Origin: Symsagittifera roscoffensis
Lineage: Eukaryota; Xenacoelomorpha; Acoela; Convolutidae
Assembly (NCBI RefSeq): GCF_963678635.1
Contig: NC_087064.1
Span: forward strand, 75,356,213 to 75,420,212
Direction: 5' to 3'
DNA: 64,000 nt
Positions 46,401-57,486 of this stretch are shown here, piece by piece. A program made the translations under genes and the position numbers. The first letter of the stretch is position 1. Each line of letters opens with the position of its first letter. The notes under the pieces are model-generated. The model was not told where the DNA came from. It made no database searches and saw nothing but the letters and a program-made list of their open reading frames with translations.

Positions 46401-49327
46401 CGCGTAAGCGGAGATTTAATCCGTCTTAAAAATCGTTCCAAATTGGTTGAAAGAAGCTTAATTGATTTGTTACAAGTAGCGAAATCTATCCTTTTGTTCT
46501 TTATATGGCGTGTGGGGGATGAGTTTCAAGAAAACAATTCAAATTTAAAAAAAAAAAATTTCATTTTATTTTATTACATTTAATTTTTTTAGGTTATTAC
46601 TGCTCCATAAACCTTAAAAGGCAGCCGGAACATTCAGGGCTTTGCCCTGATGCCAGCAGTCTTGTTTCATTTTGTTAGCTCAAATGATAAATTAGTTTTT
46701 ATATTTAGTTTGAAAAAAATTTCTTCCAAACCAAAATACAATCTGTTGGAAAAAATCAGTTCATAGAAAAGGTATTGAAATCTTGTTTTGCTTAGGACAT
46801 GACTCCTGATCTCGTGATCCAGAAGCCAGTTGCAGTTGTCAAGCCAATTGTGTCATCAGTCGAAAAACGAATGACTCCCTCCAAGAGCCCGCAAATCCCA
46901 AAAGTCAATTCTCCAGGAGTGCAGAAACTAACCAAAACAACACCTGCGATACAAAAGGCAGTTCTCGAGAACAGAAAAGAACTGATTGTGCGAAGCTTGA
47001 CCTCGAAGACGCCGGATAAGTCGAACGTTGAAATTAAGTCTCTTTCAGGGGCAGAGCACGTCAAATCCCCATTGCAGTCAAACTCAACCGTTCTAAACGT
47101 GTCCGTGCGAGATATCCCTGCAGCTAGACAGTCATTGAACAAATTAGATGAAGGAAAAGATATGACTGTAAAAGCGAATACACCTAACAATACTCCTGTG
47201 AAAGTACCAAGTGCTCAGGTTAGTCGACTTTCGTCTGTTACCAAAGTTGCAAACTCGGTGAAGGCTGAACCGAGCCCAAAGCCACAGTCGTCTGGAAACG
47301 TTAAAGTGGATCCGAAACGAAATTCTGCCAGTAAGACACCTGTGAAAATAACAGTTACGCCGAAAAGGATGTCAGAGTTAAAAACTCCGACACCAAAAAT
47401 CGTACCATCTCCCCGATCAAGCTCTGCTGTGAAAACTCCTCTAACCAAAGTTCAAACACCGAAAACATTGTCTGATAGCAAGAGTTCATTAAAATCTGAG
47501 ACAAAACAACCAGAGGCTCCTGTAAGTGCAAAGAAACCTTCACCAAGGTCACGATCTGTGAGTAAAACTCCAATCAATGTTGCAACACCTGGTAGGCTTA
47601 GATCAGCTAGCAGAACTCCAGGAAGCGTAGCTTCTGTGTCTGAACGAACACCAGCTGGTAAGTCGCTCGCTAAGAAGGTTACTCCGATTGTAAAAACTGA
47701 AGCTACGCCTAAAAATAAGTCCACGTCCCCTGGAAAAACCGTCAGTGAGAAGATATCACCGGAAAAATCATTACCAAGAATGAGTTACATCAAATCTCCG
47801 GCAAAATCAGCAGAGACTCCAAAAGAAGAGACGCCAGCCAAGCAGACTCCCCAAAAACAAGAACAGGCTACTGTTTCTTCCGCTGTCAAGTCGCTTGCTG
47901 GTAGATCGAGGTCTGCGAGTAAAACTCCTATCAAGGCTGCAGAGGTTCCGGAACCCTCTTCTGAAAGCAAATTAGCTGCCAAACAAGTTAAACAAATTAC
48001 GGGAGGAAGTCGTAAATCAAAGAGTATGAGCCCAAAATTAGACGGATTGCGGAAGCTGTTGAGGACTCCTAAAACAGTGCAGTCGCCAAGACTTTCTGGA
48101 ATTGCGAGCCTTCTCAAAACTCCGGTTGTTGCAGCTGTTGTGGAAGTTAAAACTACGGCTAAGAAAGTCACTCCAATGAAATCTCCCGTGAAAGCGACTC
48201 CGCAGAGGTCGACGAGAACTAGAACTAGACGAGGGGCTAAAGTAGAGGAGCCGGAAACCGATGTGCAAGTCGAACAGGTTGAGGTATCGTCAAAGAAGGT
48301 CAGCAAAAGAGGAGCTCCTAAGTCAGTTGAAAAAGAAGTTACTCCTGCAAAATCACCTAAAGTAGCATCACCAGTTAAGACTCGAACCCGAAAAGGACGC
48401 GCAGTTAAAATTGTGGAACCACCGGTTGAGAAATCTCCATTGAAGTCATTGCCGGCTGAAGAAAAACCGAAGAGTCCAGCTAAAGTTTCACCCAAGCCGA
48501 AGCGAGCAACGAGAGGAAAGAAAGCCGATGCTTCTAAAGAGCCAATTGAAACTCCAGCAGAGTCGAACTCGGAAACAACAGCAAAAACTCCAGCGAAAGC
48601 CCTGAAAAAAACTGAGGAAGTGATTGAAACGGCTTCAAGGTCAACGCGCACACGTCGCGGAAAAGCAACCGAAGAACCTGTCTCGGTTTTAACCGCTGAA
48701 AAAACACCAGAAAAGAAAAGTCAAGCCAAACGCAAAGCGAAAACTCCAGCGGAAAAGAGTCCGGTTATGAAGTCTGCATTGAAAAATTCTCCGACTGTAG
48801 CTGAGGTGGTTGAAGTTGAGGTTCCGACGCGAAGTACCAGAACACGAAGAGGAAAAGCTGTAGAGCCTAAAGCGGCCTCACCCGTTGAGAAGAGTCCAGA
48901 AAAAAGGAAGTCACCTCCTAAAGAAGATGAGCCTCCTAAAAAGACCAAGAAAGTGGAATCTAAAGCAGTCGAAGAGGAATCAGCTTCCAAAGTGAGTCCA
49001 GTGAAAACCCGAAAGTTGAGAGGAAAGGCCAGAAGTCCGAGTCCGGCAAAGAGTCCAGTGGCAGTGCCCGCGCCTTCCGCTAAAACATCAAGGAAAAAGA
49101 AGGAAACAGAAGTTGTGGTAGAGGTTGCTGAAACTCCCAAGAAGGCTACTCCACCGAGGAAAACCCGACGAGGGGTGAAAGCAAGTCCAAAAAAAGCTAT
49201 GAGTCCCGTTGCTCCAAAGTCAAAGAAGGCAACTAAGTCTAAATCCAGCCCTGGAAAAAATACAATCAGCCAAGAAGTTGTTGCAAGCCCCCCTAAAACG
49301 AGGTCTCTGAGAAACCGAAAAAAGTGA
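41927..49327 (+). CDS. MKI67-like: Ki-67-like protein: FHA domain, PP1-binding motif, S/T-P- and basic-rich tail (6 coding exons)
   Basis: Coding exons 41927-42027, 42626-42823, 43350-43428, 44184-44247, 45001-46112 and 46796-49327 have GT-AG junctions and join in phase to 1361 codons. Residues about 9-100 form an FHA domain; the exon 2/3 junction restores IGRMPACDIRVQLP and is followed by TVSRSHC and a late L-N-G, which are the phosphothreonine-binding landmarks. Residues 174-178 KRISF are an RVxF-type PP1-docking motif. SPEIIDKNLP...VKRG follows, the extension known only from Ki-67 and Repo-Man. SWADI lies at 473-477. The rest is disordered, with many SP/TP sites that suit CDK1, and with TRTRRG-like repeats. 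By family, it should coat mitotic chromosomes and recruit PP1. The vertebrate ~120-residue Ki-67 repeats are absent. Confidence 0.93.
45001..46112 (+). other. PP1-docking and SWADI exon of the Ki-67-like gene
   Basis: This 1112-nt exon encodes residues 148-518. It starts after a T-rich acceptor and ends CAG|GTAAGC. It carries KRISF (45078-45092), the Ki-67/Repo-Man-type extension after it (ISPEIIDKNLP then VKRG), and MSWADI near 45972-45989. The serine within KRISF would be the expected mitotic kinase switch for PP1 binding, by analogy with RVSF motifs. Confidence 0.9.
46145..46465 (+). mobile_element. MITE-like element in the last intron of the Ki-67-like gene
   Basis: About 320 bp from GTTCCGACTTTCGATACGAA to TTGGTTGAAAGAAGCTTA. 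It recurs, inverted and diverged, at 57487-57807. It contains internal palindromes (TTCGATACGAA; GCGCGATATAATTCGCGC). A diverged fragment may exist near 54275-54325. The intron placement suggests insertion after the gene structure was fixed. No coding capacity. Confidence 0.65.
46796..49327 (+). other. Long terminal exon of the Ki-67-like gene, low-complexity basic tail
   Basis: Encodes residues 519-1361 without interruption. The first half repeats SRS-x-SKTP / SAS-R-TP motifs (for example RSRSVSKTPI, RLRSASRTPG, RSRSASKTPI). From about residue 988, motifs such as RTRTRRGAK, TRTRKGRAV, STRTRRGKA (twice), TRKLRGKAR and KTRRGVK are spaced by acidic/SP segments, ending TRSLRNRKK. Opposite-strand frames up to 288 codons here are antisense shadows. 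The basic end could serve the chromatin-binding role of the LR domain of vertebrate Ki-67, by inference. Confidence 0.88.
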
Positions 49328-49617
49328 TTGTTTTGTGAAAACTAGATTGTTAGTTTGATTTCCATTGTTTTGTTGATTTTCTTGTGCTTCGAAAGTCATG
49401 ATTCAGTAGTGCATAAAACTATAAACATCTGTGTTTTTTTAAATGTATTTGAACCTAACCCTGCTTAGTGAACGGTCCAAAGACCTGACATTTTTTGTGT
49501 TGAACTATTTAGTTCACGAGGCAATTCAAAAAATAACCCAAAAAGGTGTAAAATTTCATAAAAGATATATGATTGTGGTGAACTGTTTTGTAATTTTTGA
49601 ATTCATTGTTAATCTGG

Positions 49618-49623
49618 ATTAAA
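49618..49623 (+). terminator. Candidate polyadenylation signal of the Ki-67-like gene
   Basis: ATTAAA about 290 bp after the stop at 49327. No AATAAA is seen nearer to the stop. Tentative. Confidence 0.3.
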
Positions 49624-50310
49624 TTTTTGTGTGATACAGGCTAATACAGCTAGGAATAAGAAGTTGCTCAATTTTAATGTTTCGCAGATACGAAAATATC
49701 AAAAACAATGCTTACGGTTGAAAAAGTGTCATATCGCTAAACTAGTTTAAAAATCCAAAATAGATTAACCAGTTTATCCCGAACACTTCAAAATCAGAAT
49801 TCAAACTCTAACATGAAACCCCAGTTGTGCGCAGTCGATAGTGCTTAGGGAAGCTTAAATGGCCGAAAAAAACTTGGCAAAATAGTTCTTTCCCACTATT
49901 TGAAAGAGCTCGGAACGATCTCTTCGCAGTATCACAAATGGAACTACGAATGTAGCCTGAAAGACGTCAAGCTTTTAACTTCGAAATTTTTTTTGATACT
50001 TGGGCAAAATAGTTATGACAGCTTGAGAAATCATTTATAATTTTAACGGATATTGGGCAAGTGATTGTGTCGACATTGTAGCTTTACTGCTTTGCATGAC
50101 ATGTTGAAACAATCGCTATTTCAGCAACTGTTTCTGGAAAGTTGTTTCTCTCATTTACTGCCATAAAGGGTCTGGTGCAGTACATCAGCGTCGTGTTTAT
50201 CAGCCAATTGTTCGTTATCCAGATTTTCTGTCTTCACCAATTTTGCATAAACAAGCTTTATTGTTCCGACCATTGCAAATGGGCAGGAACTTAGTATTCG
50301 GGGTATTTTA
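49624..50310. other. Non-coding sequence after the Ki-67-like gene
   Basis: No reading frame, repeat partner or RNA gene recognised. Confidence 0.5.
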
Positions 50311-50525
50311 GTTTTTTTTTTCTATAATGTTTTCCACGCAAAATCAGGTACCACTAATAATCATCGGATTTGGTTGAGTTATATATCATATTCAAGCCCT
50401 TACAGTCGTGATTCGAACCATATTTGAAAAATTCTAAAAAGGTCCCAGTGTTGAGAAAAACCGGTTTGAAATTTTGGATTTTTCATCTTATTTCGAACAA
50501 ATAAAGCGATCGAGCAGTCTAATTT
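50311..50525 (-). repeat. Interspersed repeat with a B-box-like motif, copy 1
   Basis: Shares GTTTTCCACGCAAAATCAGGTA, ATATCATA, CAGTCGTGATTCGAACCA and GAGAAAAACCGGTTTGAAATT with 58505-58790 in the same orientation. On the minus strand TGGTTCGAATCACGACTG matches a Pol III B box, so the family may be tRNA-derived, but a matching A box is not clear. Confidence 0.55.
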
Positions 50526-50699
50526 TAATTGCTTAAAAGCTTACAATAGCTCTATTTAAAACGTGAAATTTTTGTTATTCTTGAGTAATGTTAGTTCATA
50601 TTGAGTTTTTTGCGCCTATTTGTAATCAATGGCTTCAGAAATTAAAAAAAACTGCCAAAAAAAACAACTTGAGAACATTTAAGCCAATAGTCTCGCAGT

Positions 50700-53510
50700 T
50701 CTACTGTGAGCAATATGACCACTGCTAAATTAACCCCACTGACACCCTTAATAATTAACAACAAAAATGAGCCTGATTTTAAAGTTCTGCAACTCAAGGC
50801 AAACGGCTTAGACTTAAATTAGATTATATATTACACCACATGGCAACAACGGACACCAAAGTTGCAGAAATACAAAAGACATTCTTTTTCAATGAACCCA
50901 AGCCCCCTCATCAATATATCAAATTTTCGTCCAAAACCGACCTAATTACCGCGGCAAAAGAGTTGAACTTGCCTTAATTAGCAAGGTTGATATCATATAC
51001 CAAACTCTTAAACTACACCAAAATGACCCACACATAGAACAACAATCAATTAAAACAGTAACCAACGCATCCAGCTCTACACTTTATAACGACTACATCC
51101 CGCCACACTCAAGTTGTAGATCTTGATACACTGCGTCAATTCAAAACCTACGAACGAACATATGCAATAATATTAGGTGATGTCATTGCACATAATTCTC
51201 TGTGGTCCTCCGAACTACAACCTGACTCGCGCGGCGTTAAAATAGCAGATGAAATTGTTGCGTCCGACTTTGTTGTACTCGATGAACACACACCCAATAG
51301 GAAATCGAATAATATCGTTAAATCACCTGAGATCAAGTTAGCAACATCAAATTTTGCACTGTCCGCAGATTGGCACTGTAACAACAAGTTCGGTTTGATC
51401 ATTCTGCCATCACATTGGAAATAACCTGGGAAATTCAAACTGTTTTCAAAATAAGAGCGAAATTTTTTTCGAGTACTACTATTGCCCGAATCAGCTATCG
51501 AAAGCGAGAAAGTTTCCCGGAAAATTATCTGCGGCGCGGCATCTAGACATATACCTCAGGGATGAATTAAAGAGGTAAAGCCCAATTTGCCAACTGTAGA
51601 TCTACTTCTCACAAGAGACAAACTTCCACAACAGGACCCTGGAGCCCCAAAATAAGTGAAATTAATAAAAAAATTATTAATCTAGTCGAAGTTAACAAAA
51701 GGCTAATTAAATTGAGTTTCTTGGAAATGTTGACCATCGAGGAGCAACAAGTAAACTCTGGTCTACAATCAAAGGACTATCAAACACCAATCCCAAAACA
51801 CCAACGAACCCCCCGCACTCTTTGCCGATGAAGATGCAGTAAAGTCCAGTAAAGAAGCAAAGCACTCGGACCAGACAACATAGCTTCAATGCATCTATAT
51901 TTCATTGGAAAACAAGCCATCAAATGTTTGAGCAATATAAGTTTCTCACGGAGTAATGTAATCGTGCCAAAAAGATGAGAAGAATTGTACCCCTAGCTAA
52001 ACCAGGAACAGGAAAAGATCCAGAACAAGTTAAGAGCTACAAAACAGACCAATTGGACTGCTCTCTCCAGTAGCAAAACTCGTATATCGCATACTTTTAC
52101 CTGAATTTAACTTGAACATACATTTTTGACAACATCAACAAGGCTTTAGAAAAGAATGATCGACTAGTACTGCCCTTAAGGGCATCTCGTTCTACATCAA
52201 AGCTGGCTTGAACAATGCAAAATCTTGTCAAAGAACAGTAATGGTTGACCTAGACTTGACTGCAGCCTTCGGTACTGTTGATCACCACAATTCTGCTCAA
52301 TGATATCACCAGCTCGAATCTATTTGATAACACCAAAAGATGTTTTCTTGTCTCTCAATAGAAACACTCATGTAGAATTCGCGGATACTGAATACAAACG
52401 CATGAAGGCGAAATGAAGTTTTTCCCAAGGTTGTCCGTGGTCCTTAACCTATATGTTCCACTGCCTTAGAATATAAACATCAGAGGAAAAACTTAAGCAG
52501 ACGAACCTACTAAAACAACACTCGGTCCCAACATCAGCAACCTCACCCAGGCCATAAGTTCATACTTAGAAAACCTTAACACCTGGCTTACAAACAGAAA
52601 TCTGTCACTCTCAAAGGATAAATCTACAACATCTATCTTTTCAACTTGGACAAATGAGTTCAATCTAGAACCAAATGTAACTGTCGACGGCACGTAACTG
52701 TCTGAAAAATTTCGAAAAAAAAATAATGTCATGAAAAATCCTGCCGCCATTACTTGGGTTGCTCCAAATAAACACTCACTATTACTTACGAGGCACTTGG
52801 GAGGGTTGTAGTAAACTACGCGTCACCCAAAAATACCCCCACACTGAGTTATACTAACTGGCAACGTCTAAAAGTTAAATAAAGCAATGCACTAATGGCA
52901 TTTGCTGGTTGCGTAAAAATGAGTGACATGCATTTACACAATTAAACATGAAACAAATAGTCAGAAAACATAATGAAATGCTGTCCTAACACTTTCTTAG
53001 ATGTTATCAAGAGCACAGAGCAGATCACCTTACTGTTAACTCTAAAAGGTAAAACCAAAATATCAGGCCCACCCTCGAACATAAGTTCAAATTCGAAGAT
53101 GACCACTTGCTTACGAACAACCAAGAGAGCATCTCTCAGCTTGAATATGCTTGCGAGATCAAAAATTTTCATTCCACTGAATTACAAAGTTTCCTTCACG
53201 AGAAATCTAAGCTACTTGGCAGAATTCCATCAATAATATCAGCTAATGAAAACAAACTTGACTGGATAAGATCACAAATAAGATCCGCTAGCACAAATAA
53301 GATCGGGTTATTCAACACACATTAATAAATACTAGTGGAGGTTGAATAACAATATATCTGACGTCTGCCCAAATTGTTATACAAGGACCACACTTCACTG
53401 ACCATCTGTTCAACTGCCGGGTACTCCCTATCTCATATACCATCCTTAACCTATGGGAGAATACCGAAGAAGCTGCCAAACATTTGCAGCTTATTACATA
53501 GCTCCACATG
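50700..53510 (+). mobile_element. Decayed jockey/CR1-like LINE (endonuclease, reverse transcriptase, C-terminal motif)
   Basis: Read on the plus strand with many stops and frameshifts. The endonuclease part is open from about 51176 (GDVIAHNSLWSSELQPD, RGVKIADEIVASDFVVLDEH), matching the G-D-F-N-A-H...L-W...R-G block of APE-type endonucleases. RT shows KALGPDNIASMHL (about 51860) and MVDLDLTAAFGTVDHH (52241-52288, motif A). Then ADEPTKTTLGPNISNLTQAI follows, where the YADD box at 52494-52505 has become stop-A-D-E. Near the end, CPNC (about 53366) and DHLFNC (about 53399-53417), followed by LWENTEEAAKHL, fit the C-terminal zinc-like motif of these LINEs. It is a dead copy. Confidence 0.8.
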
Positions 53511-54406
53511 AGAATAGTTGTTTTTCGGTTCTCCTCACTAACTAAAAACTGCCAGCTTGAACCGCGCTAGAGGTTTCATTCGGTTCTTCGAACGCCGAAA
53601 AACTTGGCCCCTGGAAGGGGCATCATTAACGACAACCGAACCTCCCTCTTGAGTGCGCTACACAAAGAGGAAGCGCCGACACCAGCACAAAGACGCTCTC
53701 ACTGGAAAAAGTTGTTTCACCTTCTGCGTCGGTTTTGCAGCCAAAGACCCTCGAAGATTCCCTGATTCTCTTTATTTCTCAAACAGAATCGATCTCTCCA
53801 GTTCAATCAGAAGTTTGGCACCAAAAGTAGTGTAGCTACAACAACATAGATTGACCAAAATACACTCTGGAAGTAATAGAATTCCGGAAACGTTTGTCAT
53901 TTGGTTTGCACTTATTATTTAAACTTGCAGTGTAGTAAAATGGAGTTTTTGATCGCAATACCATCGTATAGCATCCGTATCAGTTATTTACAGTTTGATA
54001 TGGTCTGGAAGAGTGTTTTATAGATGATGTTTAAACAAACATAACAAGAATCAAGTCAAGGTATTGTAATTGTATACCAACATCATTTTTAAGTAAGATT
54101 TGCAGAAGGAAATGAGTTTCAGCCTCATCCAATCCTAAAGTTCAGCTTCAGATGGCATCAACAGAAAACAGTTGATTGTGTCACTTTTGAATTCCTTGTC
54201 CAACTCATTTTTTTGTTTTTTATTTTTATACCACTAATCATTTTTTAATTAGCGAGATGTGACGAAGTTTTTCTATGGAATCTCAAAATTATCGCTGCCC
54301 TTGAGCTCAAATTGAAAGACAAAAATTTCCACTTTTGTATTAACGCTCAGCAAATGTGGCGTATAGGTTTGGCTGAGAATTCAGTTTAAATTGAATTACG
54401 TACTCA
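53511..54406. other. Possible LINE 3' sequence and flanking DNA
   Basis: 53511-53870 may be the 3' untranslated part of the LINE. No poly-A or simple-repeat tail was identified. The remainder is unassigned, with a fragment near 54275-54325 that weakly resembles the element at 46145-46465. Confidence 0.35.
54399..54406 (+). repeat. Target-site duplication, left copy
   Basis: CGTACTCA directly before the element at 54407 and again directly after it at 54821-54828. Eight bases is the target-site length of hAT transposons. Confidence 0.85.
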
Positions 54407-54820
54407 CAGGGGCGGATCTAGGATTTTCTCGAGGGGGGGGGCGGATTTTCAAAAAACTTTCGAACATTTTGACCTTTTTTTAGGTCGACCAAATTGATTT
54501 TTCGAGCTCTCCCAAAGCACTGCTTTGCCCCTATTATGGCCAAATTTTCTGCGCCGGCCGCATGCAAAATTTTGAAAAAACAGGCCAAAAAAAGGCGTTT
54601 TTAGGCTTTTTTTGGAAAATTTTGACCAAAAAATCGCGTTTTTTCGGCGCGCGCTCCCCCTTCAAAACTAGTATAGATTGGCTCCTTTAGAAAAGTTTTA
54701 GGGTTCATCACCAAAAAAGGATATCTCAAACTAGTACAAAGGGGGGTCCTTTAAGTCGGCAGGGTGCCGAATCCCTGAGGGGGGGCGTCCGCCCCCCCCC
54801 CCCCCCTAAATCCGCTACTG
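54407..54820 (+). mobile_element. hAT-type non-autonomous DNA transposon (MITE), 414 bp, intact ends
   Basis: Imperfect terminal inverted repeats CAGGGGCGGATCTAGG (left) and CAGTAGCGGATTTAGG (complement of the right end), with 8-bp direct duplications CGTACTCA on both sides. No coding sequence. The interior is T/A-rich on one side and has a GC-rich segment (GGCGCGCGCTCCCCC). G and C runs lie next to both ends (54433-54441 G; 54792-54806 C). Both the intact target-site duplication and the preserved ends point to a fairly recent insertion. A second, truncated copy lies at 61479-61772. Confidence 0.85.
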
Positions 54821-54828
54821 CGTACTCA

Positions 54829-55860
54829 ATTGATCCAAATAATGAGTTAGCAGACGCTAAGCTAATCATATTGCGCCTTGAATTGGATGTTGAGGGGAAA
54901 TTTTTGAATTTAAAAAAACATCTGATATTAGCATTCTTTTAAAAAGTCTTATTAAAACAATAGCCCATTGTTGTGCAATTTGCAAAAAATGTTCAGTATA
55001 CTGTCAATTTAGTAGCAACAGTTTTTCTTATCTTCTATTAGATTCTCTGTAAATTTATGACGGGAGGGTGTTAAGATGATAAATTTAGCAGAATGAGAAG
55101 AAGTAACAGCTTCGAGTAAAGTAATTTGCTGAGATGATTAAAAGTCGATGAACATAGTGAAGACTCTTATATAGGCCTTGGTGATTTTTTTTTCACGCTC
55201 AAACTTGATTTTTTGTGGTTTGTTTTTTGTTTTCTTTTTAAGTTCAGATCATTTCCTTAACAAAAGGAGGGCAAACTCCACTAGTATCGAACTACAGAAA
55301 TTTAAAGGTAAAAAAACGTGATAGACTTCTAATTTCGAAAGTGGAATTTTGTTTTCAAATTTCTCATAAGGAATGTAAATTTTATCTATTAATCCAGTTT
55401 TCACAAATTAAGTTCAGTTTTTCTTTTTCCTTGCGTTAATTGACTCTTTCCAACTGTCTGTTGGTTATGTTTTTTTATTAATTTATAAAAAGTGATGTTG
55501 CTTTTAACAAGGTTCAGTGTGATATGTTACTCGATTCGATTTTACATATATCTGCAGCAATTGATTTTGCGAGGAAAAACCAAGCCCAAACTTGGTAATC
55601 TGAACAATCGGGGTGGGGGGGGGGGGCAACCAATAGCTGCAAAAGTTAGTTGAAAACGGACATTTGTCAGATCAAAAATTGATACTGACCAAAGTATTGT
55701 TGTTGAAACTGGTAGAAGTGTTTTAACAAGTCTCTTTTCAATTTTTTGGCGTTTTTTAATAATCAAGGCAGTGAAAGCAATTGAATGAAAATTGGGTAGT
55801 TTATATGATATGTCCAAATCTGAGCTATTCAAAACACATTTCATATTCACGTTTTATAAT
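54829..55860. other. Non-coding sequence
   Basis: No gene recognised. A G run of 12 at 55615-55626 is the main feature. A 102-codon minus-strand frame at 55850-55542 runs through the G run as polyproline and looks like a chance frame. Confidence 0.45.
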
Positions 55861-55862
55861 GT

Positions 55863-57229
55863 ACCCGGGTTGACAAAAAATGTTTATCATACAATTCCAT
55901 ACTATGGAAAAAATGCTTATCATACGATTCCATTCAATTCCATAGAATAAAAAAATCATATGAAAGTCACATGATGATAAATTTTTCCATACAATGCAAT
56001 TGTATGATAGCCATTTTTTACATTAAATGGAATTGTATGATAGGTGTTTTTTGCCTTAAACCAAAAAGTTGTTTTTTTTTGTTTCTAATTTTTTTTTCTG
56101 AAAAAATTTGGGTTCTGTTTGCAACCGAACCCAAGTGACAAAGACCTTGGTTACTCAAATCAACAAAAGTTGGACGGTCTTGCTTTTACAATGCATAGAA
56201 AACGACCTGAATTGTCTTCGAGCTGTCTTTCACACATGATGTAACAAAACTAACAAACTTTTAATTTTTGGCAAAATTTTTCAATGATGATTATTTTGAT
56301 TTTTGATTTTTCAAATTATTAGATATTGATCAGGGCATACATAAACACGCCCTACAAAAGAAATAGAGGAATTTTCAGCGTTTTTGGAAAAATTTTGAAG
56401 TGAAAAGAAAAAAGCCAATACTATCGTATCCAGGACTACGTTATGCACACAAAAAATTAAATTTTGCATGCAAAAAATTTTTTTCGTAAAATGTTTGTTT
56501 GCGTAGAAAATTCAATTTGCGGTTGAAAAAAAAAAATCTTGGAGGCAAATTTTCTAAATTACTCTTTTGTGTAGAGGCTAAAAGTTTTTTGATTGAAAAA
56601 ATGATTATCATACCATTTTATAAAATGAAAATCGTATGATAAGCATTTTTTTTGTATGTAATCGTATGATAAGCATTTTTTCTATGGAGGTCAACCCGGG
56701 CTTTTACTATGACGAGAATATAACAAGACCGCTGAATGTTCCGACTGCCTCTTAAGGTTTTTGGAGCAGTAAAAACATAAATATTTTTAGCAAAATAAAT
56801 GTTTAAAAAAATCAAAAAAATATTTTCTGAAATTTGAAATTTATTCTATGAAAATGATCCCCCATAGGCCATTTAAACTACAAAAGAATAGATTTTGCTC
56901 CTTGTAGCAAATCAATTATGGTCGAGGCTGAAAGTTTGTTTATCGAAAAAAATGATTATCATACCATTTTATAGAATGAAAATCGTATGAAACATTTTTT
57001 GTTAAAAAAAAGAAAAAAAAATGGGCTAACTTAATCAGAAAACGAATCAAGCTCATTTAAACCTACTAAAAAAAATTCTTTCTAAAAGTTTTCTTGAAAA
57101 AAACTTCAATGAAAAAAATGCGTATCATACAATTTTCATAAATGGAAATCTTATAAACATTTTTTCCATAGAACCCATGCATGGAATTGTATGATAAGCA
57201 TTTTTTTTTCTATGGAGGTCAACCCGGGT
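55863..57229. mobile_element. Palindromic element with ACCCGGGTTGAC ends and internal tandem duplication
   Basis: The left end ACCCGGGTTGAC (55863-55874) is the exact inverse of GTCAACCCGGGT at 57218-57229; another right end GTCAACCCGGG lies at 56690-56700. Subterminal regions are filled with ATCATACAATTCCAT-type motifs in both orientations, so each end can fold on itself. Sequence after the first right end (from about 56705) is repeated after the second (from about 57270), an offset of about 565 bp. A duplicated or nested MITE is the simplest reading. No clear target-site duplication seen. Confidence 0.6.
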
Positions 57230-57269
57230 AATTGCAAAACGAGGGAGTTTTTTGAATTTTGTTTGCTTT

Positions 57270-57486
57270 TAGTATGACTAGAATATAACAAGACTGCTGA
57301 ATGTTCCGACTGCCTCTCAAGGTTTATGGAGCAGTAATAACATAAATATTATTAACAAATTAAATGTTAAAAAAAATGAAAAAAATAATTTCTGAATTTT
57401 GAAATTTTTTTTTTGAAAATGATCCCCCAGACGCCATATAAACTAGAAAAGAATAGATTTCGCTCCTTGTAGCAAGTCAATTATGG
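57270..57486 (+). repeat. Second copy of the sequence at about 56705-56935
   Basis: Both share CTGAATGTTCCGACTGCCTC, GATCCCCCA and CTCCTTGTAGCAA blocks. The duplication also included the preceding right end of the palindromic element. Confidence 0.65.

Noticed and set aside
47785-48651. 288-codon minus-strand frame.
   Set aside because: Antisense shadow of the Ki-67-like last exon; its low-complexity codons leave the opposite strand open by chance. Same for 45038-45583 and 48721-49140.
51148-51438. 96-codon minus-strand frame.
   Set aside because: It is the antisense of the LINE endonuclease block, which is clearly coded on the plus strand.
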